Shown: piece by piece, positions 43,440-54,100 of the stretch
Layout of the letters: every line of letters starts with the position of its first letter
Position numbering within the stretch: the stretch's first letter is position 1
Source: Leptospira_B sp964571605
GTDB taxonomy: Bacteria; Spirochaetota; Leptospiria; Leptospirales; Leptospiraceae
Length of the DNA: 64,000 bases
Direction: 5' to 3'
NCBI GenBank assembly: GCA_964571605.1
Contig: CAZNCS010000002.1
Location: 1 to 64,000 of the forward strand
The notes under the pieces: generated by a model
Databases searched by the model: none
Told to the model about the DNA's origin: nothing
Seen by the model: the letters and a program-made list of their open reading frames with translations, nothing else
Position numbers and translations under genes: made by a program

Positions 43440-44032
43440 GTGGAATCGGAAAATTAGAATTCTTTCTAAAATGCAGTTGCGCAGATCGGAACATTAAAGT
43501 AATTGAAAATGAAATCTTAAATTTTGATCCGACTCTGATTCAAGGTTATAGCGAAACCGATAATAGAGTTACTATATCGAAAAGTTACATCCATCTTACT
43601 TTACTTACAATCTTCCATCATTCTTCTTTTACAGAAGAATATACTCTTTTCTTAAAACTCGTTCTACTTCCTGCCTGGAAGGTGTTCCTACCATCTTGTC
43701 AATAAATATTTTCTCATGGTTGAACGTTCGTTCGCATTTCAAAACTTCCTATATTCGCAAAATAATATGCATTTATTGGCAAAAATCGCAAAATAAGCGC
43801 CGTATAAGCCCGTTAAAAATAACGTACGTTATCCTAAAAATAGGCAAATAAGCTGAAAAAAATTCTTGTATAGACCGTTATAGTATGTACCAGTATAGCG
43901 ATTGATACACAATTAGAACGGTTGATATAAAAAAAGATTGAAGCGTTTTTGACAGTGGTGTATAAAGAGTGGCCGGTCGCATAAAGATAGATAACGACCG
44001 TTATATAAAGCGAAATAGAAACCAGAGAGGCT
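43440..44032. other. intergenic with clustered small palindromes
   Basis: No supported gene: a 129-codon frame at 43316-43705 begins inside the previous gene and runs through its terminator. From 43790 to 44012 there are repeated CGTTA-type motifs: TAACGTACGTTA (palindrome), ACCGTTATAG, and ATAACGACCGTTAT (palindrome). A candidate promoter TTGATA-18 bp-TATAAA lies at about 43904-43933. The cluster could regulate the three-lipoprotein operon that follows. Confidence 0.45.
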
Positions 44033-44038
44033 TTGGGG

Positions 44039-47000
44039 ATGAAGATGCGAGTAAAAAGAGGGATGGCTCGGGAAAACGTGCCTTTTCGGGAAATTAAGAA
44101 GTTTATAATTTCCTTTTCTCTTATATTATCCTTATTTGTTTCTTGTTCCCATGCGGGGACGGACGCGAGCGGGATTGCCCAATTTTCGGATAATACCGAC
44201 GATTATCGGGGCGTCTCCTTATTCACTTTCCTGAATCCTTACCCAGTAGTTAAGAGTTTTTTTACGAATTTAGACCCAATTGGCTTTAATGAAGCCCTTG
44301 GGGATTCCCTTTCCCAGGCACCTAGACCGGATAATTTAGGTACAATCCGCGCCCTTGAGTCGGCTATGTTGCAGAGTCGTACGAGTATCCAGACACTGTC
44401 GTTAGGACTTGCGGATTTAATCGAGAAAATACAAACTTCCAACCCTTTAGCCTACACTGCTGTGCAGCCGGTTTTGGAAAAAATCAGGCATTATGACCAT
44501 CCTGTGATGCGGAATTTGATTCCTTTGGGTGCGAATCAGCTTTTGATCGAATACAATACAAAATCTGCAAACCAGGTTGCAACATCCATTCACGACACTG
44601 CGGACATTCTTACCGATCCGGATACCATAGATACTCTTCACGATGTGGAAGATTTCTTATTCAAATCCTTAAAGACAAATGTAAATTTCCGAGCAGGAAT
44701 GGAAAGCCTACTGAGCGGATTTTTTTCTCCTTCTCTTTTAAATGATCGTTCTCTTAAGGACGGGTTCATTGCACTTATTTATGATTTCGGTGAAATGATG
44801 TACAAGGCAGCGGGGTTCCAAGACCAAATGACTCCGCAGACTTCTTTTAAAAATTTTATCATTAATGCGGAGAATTTCTTCACCATAAATTCTCCTGCGG
44901 AGCCTACTCCTAACGAGTATTCTACGAATGCCGCTTATAATGCGCCGGGAGGTTCTTTGCATCCTGCGGAACTACGGACCCTGCTTCGGGATTTGTTCGG
45001 TGTGATAAAAGGACTCATTTTCCCGGACGGCACAAACGTTACAGTTAACGTTTTGAAAGAAACTGCAAAGAATGCTTATCTTTTGGATTTTATGAGAAAT
45101 TCTTCCGGATCCAGTCTGACGTTTAAAGATCTTCTGCAATTAGACGGAGACGGAAGAAATCGACAAACGGATATAGACAGCCGTCCTCTTTCTTCTCTTG
45201 AAAGCCTATTTATCGTTTTGACTCTTGCGAATAATTACGGATATAGATGGAATCCTACCGGCACACAAACCCAGAATAATGCTCTTACAGATACCGGTTC
45301 CCAAACTACCGGAGGGGAACTTACATTAGGTGACGCAATGTTCAGTATGGGTTCTATCATTGGCTCGGGAGATAATTTTAATTTTAAAAATATCACCGAG
45401 AATAGTAGAACCGGTGGAGCTACTGGAAATACGAAAGTTTTCCGAGATGAAACTCCGGATACCGGTCCGGCTACTGCGGACAAATATAGAATCGGATTTA
45501 ATACAAGAGTGCTTTCTATTCTGGAAGCCCCATCTCGCGGTGAGGCTCTTCCTATTACGGATACATCGACTGGAACTGCAGCGATGAACGAGTCTGCTTT
45601 CGATAAACTGTACAATAAAACCGTTCCTTGGATGCTGGATTGGATTGTAAAAGTGACTCTGGAAGGTTACGGACCTTATTATAGCCAAACAGACGGAAGC
45701 GGAAATCCTATAGCACCGAACGGTAGTCTTTTGCAATACCAACCCGCTTGGAATACTGCGCAATATTATATCCAAGTAGTTCCTAGAACAGGTATGACTG
45801 CAGGAGATCGACTCGATTGTGATCCGAATCCGAATGGGACCGCGGTTACAAATGCAGCAACGGCGATTGAAACGGAATGCAGAATTTATATGGGTGGATA
45901 CCAAGAAGGGGCCACTAATCCAGCAACAGCTAACCCGGGTGCGACGAAAGGATTTTACAGTATTACGGAAACGGTTCCTGCTCCGATTTTAGTAGCAACA
46001 GCAGAAGAAGCATTTTATAAAAACCTACAATGGCTTTTGTATGAAAAGAGATTTGTGGCCATTCTTCCCGTAAGAGCGAAATTAGCTGCAACCGTTACGT
46101 ACGAAGAGGCTCTCTTTATCACCGCAATTGGGAATGGAATCATGGGTTTGATGAATCTTTCTCCTAATTGTGGTACATTGAAAGATGATTGTACGAATAA
46201 TAACGGTTTCTGGCAAAAGAAAGGAACAAAAGTAAAGGATTACGGTGCAGTAGCAACGGGATTGCAAGATCTGTCCGATCTACCGGGAGATTCAGTTTTC
46301 TTAATGGAAGGTTGGGGATACGGATTGGCTGGAAATGAAGATTTCCAAATTACTGCAGTATATTCCGCTTTATTCCCTTTGCTTATTCCAGATCCTACCA
46401 CGACGTATGGAATGATTCCTCCTGCTATTTCTCAAAATGCGGGCGTTATTAAACAATTGGGTTTTCTTGGAACCACAGATACTTCTTCCGCTCAAGTTAT
46501 AGCGAACTGGGATAAAAGAAATCGTCTGACTCCGTTCATAGTTGCCCTCGCAAAAGCCTTAGGGGATGATGCGAAAATTCCCGCAAATAGAACTGCAGGA
46601 AATAATCCGTACAAATTGTTTACCAATCTTGCGGAGATTTTCTCCCGCCCCTATGTCTTTTTTGGTCCTGATACAACTGCAGTGACTGGGAGTAATTTGC
46701 CCGCGACTCCTAGCTTTATACAAATTCGAACTGTTGGAATCGGCTCTGGGATTCGTAACGGACAGGCTACTCCAGTAGAATACAAACCTTCTAAAAATTA
46801 CAGATCTCTTTTAAGCGTTTTGGTCGAGGGAACCGTATCGGCTGTCAGCACGGACCGAAACCGCATGACGGACGGGCCATTAAGTCTATTAAGTAAAACA
46901 GATATTCTTTCCGGGTTGATTAAATTTACGACGAATCTGGGGGATCCGGCAAAAACGGATGCTCGAGATAAAATCATGGACGGTTTGAATAAGGTTTTGG

Positions 47001-47758
47001 GAGAAACTTTGCTTTGGTCGGATTGTGGTGGAACGGATACAAGTTTTACGACTACTTGCCCGACTCAGTTTGCTTTCGACAAACCGATCGATTGGTTAGT
47101 GGATCGGATTGCGGACAATTACGATCCGATGCCTAGAAACGATTTGTATGATCCTGCTTGGGTTAAAATTGACGATATCGTTCGTAGAATTCGTGATTAC
47201 GTTTCCAAATCCTCCGGATGGTCTTTGGTTAGATCGTTGGATTTCCTACTCGATCTTTTGTTGGATGTCCAACTCACTGCGTCTGAGATTACGAGCACTT
47301 TGGATTTGGTAACATCCCTTCTATACAGGGAAGATCCCGGTCCGGTTATCGTCAGAACATACACTGTCTCGGATATCGTATCTACTAGTCTCCCTCCAGT
47401 TTTGGACGCTATGGCTCCTTACGGAAGAAGTCTATATGCGACAGGATACCAAATCGGTAAGCCGGGAAGTTTTTTCAGTTATCTGGAAAACAACGCAACC
47501 ATGGCTCCGCAATATTCCGTAGCGGATTTATTCGAAAATACGAAAGTACTTTTGAGATCGGATATGATCCAAACTCCTTTTATGGACAACCGTGCGTTCC
47601 TGTACTCCGCAGGAACTTTGATCGGATTATTCGGAGATATATACGAAAGAGGCCGCCGGTTCTCGGGTGGGGACGCTTTCTTCTATGATAACTGGAATGA
47701 AGGACAACCTACATCGACCTACTGGGACGATTTGAATGCGATTTTCTCTCTGAGATAG
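44039..47758 (+). CDS. very large lipoprotein, unknown function
   Basis: About 1239 residues. A basic N-terminus (MKMRVKRGM...) and a long signal, IISFSLILSLFVSC, with lipobox FVSC indicate a lipoprotein. The mature part is rich in Asn, Thr and Gly with alternating helical and beta stretches; no catalytic motif or known domain was recognised. Starts possible at TTG 44033, ATG 44039 or ATG 44045; 44039 has the best spacing from AGAGAGG. First of three large lipoprotein genes, 36 bp before the next, probably an operon. Confidence 0.72.
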   Translation: MKMRVKRGMARENVPFREIKKFIISFSLILSLFVSCSHAGTDASGIAQFSDNTDDYRGVSLFTFLNPYPVVKSFFTNLDPIGFNEALGDSLSQAPRPDNLGTIRALESAMLQSRTSIQTLSLGLADLIEKIQTSNPLAYTAVQPVLEKIRHYDHPVMRNLIPLGANQLLIEYNTKSANQVATSIHDTADILTDPDTIDTLHDVEDFLFKSLKTNVNFRAGMESLLSGFFSPSLLNDRSLKDGFIALIYDFGEMMYKAAGFQDQMTPQTSFKNFIINAENFFTINSPAEPTPNEYSTNAAYNAPGGSLHPAELRTLLRDLFGVIKGLIFPDGTNVTVNVLKETAKNAYLLDFMRNSSGSSLTFKDLLQLDGDGRNRQTDIDSRPLSSLESLFIVLTLANNYGYRWNPTGTQTQNNALTDTGSQTTGGELTLGDAMFSMGSIIGSGDNFNFKNITENSRTGGATGNTKVFRDETPDTGPATADKYRIGFNTRVLSILEAPSRGEALPITDTSTGTAAMNESAFDKLYNKTVPWMLDWIVKVTLEGYGPYYSQTDGSGNPIAPNGSLLQYQPAWNTAQYYIQVVPRTGMTAGDRLDCDPNPNGTAVTNAATAIETECRIYMGGYQEGATNPATANPGATKGFYSITETVPAPILVATAEEAFYKNLQWLLYEKRFVAILPVRAKLAATVTYEEALFITAIGNGIMGLMNLSPNCGTLKDDCTNNNGFWQKKGTKVKDYGAVATGLQDLSDLPGDSVFLMEGWGYGLAGNEDFQITAVYSALFPLLIPDPTTTYGMIPPAISQNAGVIKQLGFLGTTDTSSAQVIANWDKRNRLTPFIVALAKALGDDAKIPANRTAGNNPYKLFTNLAEIFSRPYVFFGPDTTAVTGSNLPATPSFIQIRTVGIGSGIRNGQATPVEYKPSKNYRSLLSVLVEGTVSAVSTDRNRMTDGPLSLLSKTDILSGLIKFTTNLGDPAKTDARDKIMDGLNKVLGETLLWSDCGGTDTSFTTTCPTQFAFDKPIDWLVDRIADNYDPMPRNDLYDPAWVKIDDIVRRIRDYVSKSSGWSLVRSLDFLLDLLLDVQLTASEITSTLDLVTSLLYREDPGPVIVRTYTVSDIVSTSLPPVLDAMAPYGRSLYATGYQIGKPGSFFSYLENNATMAPQYSVADLFENTKVLLRSDMIQTPFMDNRAFLYSAGTLIGLFGDIYERGRRFSGGDAFFYDNWNEGQPTSTYWDDLNAIFSLR

Positions 47759-47794
47759 AGAACCAAAAAAGATATAGGAAGAACTCTTAGAATT

Positions 47795-50700
47795 ATGAAT
47801 ACGATCCAAATTTCAAAACGAACGATTCTTGCGACTCTCGCAATTTCTTTTGCTCTGAGCGGATGTAGCGGAGAGAAAAAAGGCAGTCTGGGAGAAGCGT
47901 TATTTTCTTCTTTAGGAATTGCTACCGATAGCGGCGGAACGATGCCGACCAGCGCTTCTTTGACTCCTTATAAAGACACCGATGAACCGGCTGCGCTTCC
48001 TGTGGATTTCGGAACTGCCGGGCCCCAAGCATTATTAAATTTGGCCGCCTTGGACCAAGTGGATCGTTATAAAAGTTTGGAAATTGTTTTTTCCGAACCG
48101 ATGACACAGAATACTGTCAACGGTGATTTTGTCTTAAAAGAAAAAGCAGGAGCTGCTTTGCCAGGACCTGCAGTAGAAAAGGGCGGATCTTTTTATTGGA
48201 AGTCCGGAGGAAGATTGATCTTCGATCCGTACAAAGAATTAAAACCAAATACCACCTACCAACTCAAATTGACAGGCGCTTCTCAAGGATTAGAAGGCGG
48301 AGTTCTGCAAGATTATACTGTAGAGTTCACTACCGAACCGGATTATTTGGTCTCGGCATCCTTAAACGGTACTGCGGTAGGACCGGCCAATAATCTAAAA
48401 GACTTAACGTACGCGGATGCGACTCCAGGCACTCTGGCTCTCAATTTAAATGCAAGTTTTAGCGCTCCTATCAGCGGACCGAATCCGATCCAAACCATCA
48501 AATTAAAACATAATGGTTCGAGTGCCGAACATGTGATTTGCAGTTCTCCTTGTGATATGACAGTTCCTTTAGCGTCTAGTTTAAATCTGAATTCTTTCAG
48601 TGGAGCGAAGGCAGGTTTAAAACCGAACCAAGGTGGAAACGCATATATTTTTCAAATCACAACCGCGAATGGAAAAACGTTCCAAAGAGCTTTCGGATTC
48701 AATTACGGAAAAGTAAATACGACTCCGTATAATTTGATTGCGAATGCGGCGGCCACTATTGTGGACCAAACCCAAGCTCTTAAATTATTCGCTCAAATTC
48801 TGGAAAGATTTACTAAGAACGATTATAAAATTTCAGGAAAAACTTTTTCAGATTTTTCTAATAATCCAAAACAAACCGCAAAAAGAACCAGCTATTGTAT
48901 CGATTATTATACGACAGGCGGATCTGCGATCAATTATATCCGCAGTTTCGGAGATGCAAACGATCCTGATTTCGGGGACGGATATTGCGGAGGAGCAGGT
49001 GTTAACCCGGGAGCTTTTGTTGGGAACGGATGTTTTCTGGGATGTTCCGACTTTGATATGGATGTTTATATCACCGGTGTGAGTATTCCTCCTACTACCG
49101 CAGGAAACCCCACCATTTCTGCCAGTTTATATGTGAACGGCACAAATAATCTGGGTGTCGATATCAGCGGCAGAAAAGCGATTATTAACCTTGCGATTAT
49201 TGCTCGGAACCGTAATGCAATCGGAATCGGTTTAGTAGGAAGCGGAAGTAAATTTTATTTCACTACGATTGCGGAAGTAAATTTAAGCTATGCCACCGAT
49301 CCGAGGTTAGCACAGGCAAAATCCAATCTAACAGTAGATACGAATGGAGATTTTAATATATTGATTAAAACTCCATACACTGTGGCTGCTCTTCCTACAA
49401 ACACTACGGCGGATAATTTTTACACCAAACCTTGGTCCGACTTTTTAAGAATTCGGAACAATAACGGCGACTTGGACGAAGTCGATTACATAGATTCTAC
49501 TTCTTGGGCTGCGGATCTTCTTTCTTCTGTGACTGCATCTATTGCAAACGGAATGGTGCCTGCATTAAAACCGGCTATCACTCAGTCTATGCTCAAAGAT
49601 GTGGTACAAAAAGTTTCTCCGAACGCGTTAAACGCAGTCGTACAATCTCTGGCAAATCCTGGATTGGATGTAACTTTACCCGATTATTTGCCGGCTCCTC
49701 TGAACAATTTTCCGCTTTCTTTGAAACTGAAATTTCAAACGGACGTGGTTCCTACTCTCTCTGGAGTTAATAAAGGTTTGGTGGGATCTGCTTCTGCGGC
49801 TTTGGTTGCCAAAAATCCGCTGGTCAATACCGACCCGAATTACCACGGGCATCTGCTATCTACAGGATTTGTTAGCACAAGACCGATTCCTGCAGCGGAT
49901 CCTTTGACTAAAACATTTCCATTTGCAAGTAGTAATGCAAATCCGGGATTATTGCTGACTCTTACTGCGGATACTGTGACCCAAGCGGCCTACAGCCTTT
50001 GGCAAAATGGTGCTTTAAATCTTCGCATCAATAAAACTTTTATCGATACGATTACCGCATATGCGGGTGCGGATCCTCTTTTCCAATTGACCCAAGAGTT
50101 GGTCAAAGTGGGAACTCTATTGAATATTCTCGCTCCAGGCAGACAAAGTTTGGTAGGACTCAATCCTTCCGATCCGACAAAGTTGATCCAGAATGTAAAA
50201 TCAACGGATGATGTAGACATAGATGTTTATGCCATCCATGCTCCGAATGGAGAATTTAAATTCGGTGGTACGAATGCTCTACCGACTCTTACCGTAAATT
50301 TCACGGATTTGGAACTGAGGATTTATGGAAGAAGACCTAACGGTACTCAAATCGGATATCCTACTTTAAGTTCGGTTACTTGTTCTTCGGCTTCCGCGGA
50401 TAATACTGCTACTTCTTGTAGATATTTATTGAATACGGTGAGAGTGAGTCTGAGAGGGGATGGTTCCTTTAATTTCATCACCTTCTCGAATCCGGATCCG
50501 GTCAATAAACCTCAATACAATAATTTGAATGCATTGAGTCTCGTGATCCGTAAGGACGAGGCAAGTATGTCTTATACTATGGATATTTTGGAAGGAAATA
50601 CTTATAATCCGTTCGGATTGGATCCAAAAGGAATTTTCCAAGTAGTGGATCCTTTGATTCGCTCATTGATTATTCCTTTGGTGAATAACGTGTTAAGACA

Positions 50701-50905
50701 GGTGCCTCTGCCTAGTTCCTTGAACGTAGCGTCTATCACCAATTCTACGAGCGGAGCGGTGTGTAATTTACAAGCCACTACGGATAAACTGAAACTGATC
50801 ACGATTCCTATTCCGAATACTGAACCGTATCCGTATCTGTTCGGAGGACTCCAATTCCAAGGAGCTGCCGCCACCAATCCGGGTTCCGTGGTCCAATGTC
50901 CATAA
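47795..50905 (+). CDS. large lipoprotein with SbsA Ig-like domain, paralog 1
   Basis: A 1036-residue lipoprotein (signal LATLAISFALSGC, Cys23). Residues about 90-190 form a Big_5/SbsA Ig-like domain: DRYKSLEIVFSEPMTQNTV ... WKSGGRLIFDPYKELKPNTTYQLKL. A Cys-containing variable region (about 355-440) follows. The C-terminal half contains DTVTQAAYSLWQNGALNLRI and VDPLIRSLIIPLVNNVLRQV, reminiscent of BPI/TULIP lipid-binding proteins (inference, weak). Collinear with the gene at 51158 almost end to end. Confidence 0.78.
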   Translation: MNTIQISKRTILATLAISFALSGCSGEKKGSLGEALFSSLGIATDSGGTMPTSASLTPYKDTDEPAALPVDFGTAGPQALLNLAALDQVDRYKSLEIVFSEPMTQNTVNGDFVLKEKAGAALPGPAVEKGGSFYWKSGGRLIFDPYKELKPNTTYQLKLTGASQGLEGGVLQDYTVEFTTEPDYLVSASLNGTAVGPANNLKDLTYADATPGTLALNLNASFSAPISGPNPIQTIKLKHNGSSAEHVICSSPCDMTVPLASSLNLNSFSGAKAGLKPNQGGNAYIFQITTANGKTFQRAFGFNYGKVNTTPYNLIANAAATIVDQTQALKLFAQILERFTKNDYKISGKTFSDFSNNPKQTAKRTSYCIDYYTTGGSAINYIRSFGDANDPDFGDGYCGGAGVNPGAFVGNGCFLGCSDFDMDVYITGVSIPPTTAGNPTISASLYVNGTNNLGVDISGRKAIINLAIIARNRNAIGIGLVGSGSKFYFTTIAEVNLSYATDPRLAQAKSNLTVDTNGDFNILIKTPYTVAALPTNTTADNFYTKPWSDFLRIRNNNGDLDEVDYIDSTSWAADLLSSVTASIANGMVPALKPAITQSMLKDVVQKVSPNALNAVVQSLANPGLDVTLPDYLPAPLNNFPLSLKLKFQTDVVPTLSGVNKGLVGSASAALVAKNPLVNTDPNYHGHLLSTGFVSTRPIPAADPLTKTFPFASSNANPGLLLTLTADTVTQAAYSLWQNGALNLRINKTFIDTITAYAGADPLFQLTQELVKVGTLLNILAPGRQSLVGLNPSDPTKLIQNVKSTDDVDIDVYAIHAPNGEFKFGGTNALPTLTVNFTDLELRIYGRRPNGTQIGYPTLSSVTCSSASADNTATSCRYLLNTVRVSLRGDGSFNFITFSNPDPVNKPQYNNLNALSLVIRKDEASMSYTMDILEGNTYNPFGLDPKGIFQVVDPLIRSLIIPLVNNVLRQVPLPSSLNVASITNSTSGAVCNLQATTDKLKLITIPIPNTEPYPYLFGGLQFQGAAATNPGSVVQCP

Positions 50906-51076
50906 TGCCATTATAAAAAGTGTATAGAATCGGGAGATAGAAGAAGGAAAGTATATAAAGAAAGAAGAATAGACCAAAACCGCCCAAAGAGTTTTCTCCG
51001 AAAATTGAAAATAAACTCTTAAAGGTATTTGCTCCTTCGGATTCGGTCCGGAAGGAGAGAATGCCTGAGGCTGATA

Positions 51077-51107
51077 GGGGATTTCGAATTTGATTCGAAA
51101 ATTCCCC
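51077..51107. other. stem-loop between the paralogous lipoprotein genes
   Basis: GGGGATTTCGAAT / ATTCGAAAATTCCCC, an imperfect stem with a short loop, no T tract after it. Lies 50 bp before the second paralog; could be mRNA processing or attenuation. Confidence 0.4.
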
Positions 51108-51157
51108 AGGCCGGCCGACTAGCGAATGCAATATGCGACTAGAAAGCGGAGAAAAAA

Positions 51158-54100
51158 ATGGCGATGGGATTGGGTGAAACTAGAAGAATAGAACGGGAAT
51201 GGACTCTCACAATCGGTGTCTGTTTAACTGCTCTAACTGTATTTGCGGGTTGTAGTGGAGCTGAAAAAGGGGGAGGTCTTTTAGATTCTCTTCTAACATC
51301 TCTCGGAGTTCCTCTGGATTCGGGGGGAAACATACCCGGAACTTCCAATAATATTAATTATAAAGAGACGGATACTCCCGCAACATTACCCGTTGATTTC
51401 GGAACATCGGGGCCCCAAGCAATTCTAAACCTTGCTAGTTTAAACCAAGTCGATCGATACAAAAGTTTGGAAATCGTATTTTCCGAACCGATGAAAACGG
51501 ATACTGTAAACGCTGATTTTGTACTCAAAGAACAGAATGGAACTGCTTTGCCAGGCCCTGCTGGAAAAAAAGGCGGAACGTTTTATTGGAAATCCGGAGG
51601 CAGATTGATTTTCGATCCGTTCCGAGAATTAAAAGCTAATACAATATATACACTTACCCTAACCTCCGCTCCCCAAGGATTGGAAGGCGGTAATCTAAAT
51701 CCTTATACCGTTAGTTTTACCACAGAAGCGGATTATTTCATCGGTATGACTTTGAATGGAACCGCAATCGGTCCGGGAAATACACAAAAAGATTTAACCT
51801 TTGCAGATGCTAGTCCCGGCTCGATCGCGATGAATTTGAATGCAAGTTTTACGAATCCGATCAACCCAAACCAAATCCAGTCGGTCAAACTCACTCATAT
51901 GGGCTCTACTGCCGAGCAGATACTATGTTCCGGTACTTGCGATATGACGGTACCTCTCGCAGCAACATTAAATCTGAATTCTTTTAGCGGAGCAAAAGCG
52001 GGGTTAAAACCTTACCAAGGTGGAAACGCATATGAATTCCAAATTCAAACAGTGGATGGAAAAACATTTCGAAGATCTTTCGGATTCAATTACGGAAAAG
52101 TAAATACCACTCCGTATGCTCTGATAACGAATGCTTCTGCGGCGATATTCGACGAGGCCCAGACTCTAAAATTATTTGCGAATATTTTAGAAAGATTCGC
52201 TCACGCGGATTTTAAAATAAATACTAAAACATTTAACGATTTTTCGGGAAATCCGAAAACAACAGATATTACGCCTCTGCGGGATCCGGATGGAAACGGA
52301 AATTTTTCGGATAGAAGATGTATCGATTATTGGTCAATCAGCGCCAATGACTTCCCGATTTCTATAAACTATATTAAAACGTACGGAGATATGATCGGTC
52401 AGTATGGGAACGGATACTGCGGAGTGGCCGGAAATACGGGAGCTTTCAATATCGTTGCCAGTTTCCTCGGGAATCTTCCTATGTGGTTGGACGTATACAT
52501 CAATAATATAGTCGTTCCTCCTTTGGCTCCGGACAATACGACGAACATTACAGATTCTATTTACGTCCAAGCTGACGGAGTGTTGGGAATCGATCTAAAT
52601 GGAAAAAGATCCGTGATCGATCTTACTACAACCGGTTATTCCCATGATTGTACGGGCCTGGCTTGCCTACTGGGAAACGACGATACGTATGCATTTTCTA
52701 CTACGGCGACACTCAATCCAAATTCTCCGTATACTTCGCGTTTGGCGAGAGCGAAAGCAATATCTACGTTCGATTCTTCCGGGAACATTTCCGTTGCGAT
52801 TAAAACCCCTTTTACACCCAATGATGCGATAACGGGGAATTTCTATGTAAGTCCTTGGTGGCAGAATTTGAATGTTGCCGGCGTAAATTTACTCGCAGCA
52901 ACGGACACTCTGGGTTCTTGGTTATCTCCGATTACGGAAAGTGTCGCGAATAATGCTGTTCCACAGGCGACTCCTTATATCACACAAGGTATGTTGAAGG
53001 ATATCGTAGAAAGGGTTTCTGTGGCCGCGATGAATGCGGTTCTCGTTTCACTGAATAATCCAGGATTGGATATTACGCTTCCGGATTATTTACCGGCGCC
53101 TCTGAACAATTTTCCTCTTTCTCTCAAACTGATGGCGCAAAATGACGCGGTGGTAAAATCCGATGGAACGAATAAAGGGATTCTTACATCCGCAAGTGTG
53201 TCCTTGGTTGCCAAGAATCCGCTCGCGAATTCCGATCCGAAATACCATGGTCATTTATTATCCAGCGGTTTTGTGAGCACAAGACCGATTGCTGCCGGAA
53301 CGGCGATGACAAAAACGTATCCTTTCTCCAAGAGTAATACCAATCCAGGGTTATTGCTAAGTCTGAACGCGGATACTGTAACCCAGGCCGCTTACAGTTT
53401 ATGGCAGAACGGGGCTTTGAATCTTACGATTAATAAACAATTCATCAATCAGATCAAAGCATATGCAGGTTCCGATCCACTTTTCGAATTGACCCAAGAG
53501 TTAGTGAAAGTTGGAACCTTATTGAATATACTTGCGCCGGGCCGTTCTACGTTGATCGGACTTCGGCCGACCGATCCGACACAACTTGTTCCTAATGTAA
53601 ATTCCACGGACGATGTGGATATAGACGTTTACGCGATCCATGCTCCGAATGGAGAATTTAAATTTGGCGGAACCAATACTTTACCGGTACTCGTGGTCAA
53701 TTTTACGGACTTGGAACTTAGGATTTACGGAAGAAGACCTCCGGGAACGGACGTGAGTAACACTTCTACTGCAGTTCCTTGTAGTAGTAGTGTTGCAGAT
53801 TCCAGTCCTCTTTCCTGTCGTTATCTTTTGAATACGGTAAGGGTGAGTATAAAAGGGGATGGTTCGTTTAATTTTATACCGTTCGTGAATCCTGATCCTG
53901 TAAACAAACCCCAATACAATAATCTAAACGCGTTGAGTTTGATCATCCGGAAGGACGCAGCTAGTATGTCGTATACATTGGATATTTTAGAAGGAACCCA
54001 ATTCAATCCGTTTGGTTTGGATCCGAAGGGTATTTTCCAAATTGTGGATCCTCTGATTCGTTCCTTGATAATTCCTCTAGTGAATAATGTTTTGCGTCAG

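Noticed and set aside
43316..43705. 129-codon plus-strand frame after the TMEM43-like gene
   Set aside because: Starts inside the preceding gene in another frame and reads through a clear intrinsic terminator; no protein-like pattern.
45326..45904. 192-codon minus-strand frame inside the first giant lipoprotein gene
   Set aside because: Opposite a long coherent lipoprotein frame; its composition (many Arg, Ser, Ile, Cys) is typical of an antisense shadow.
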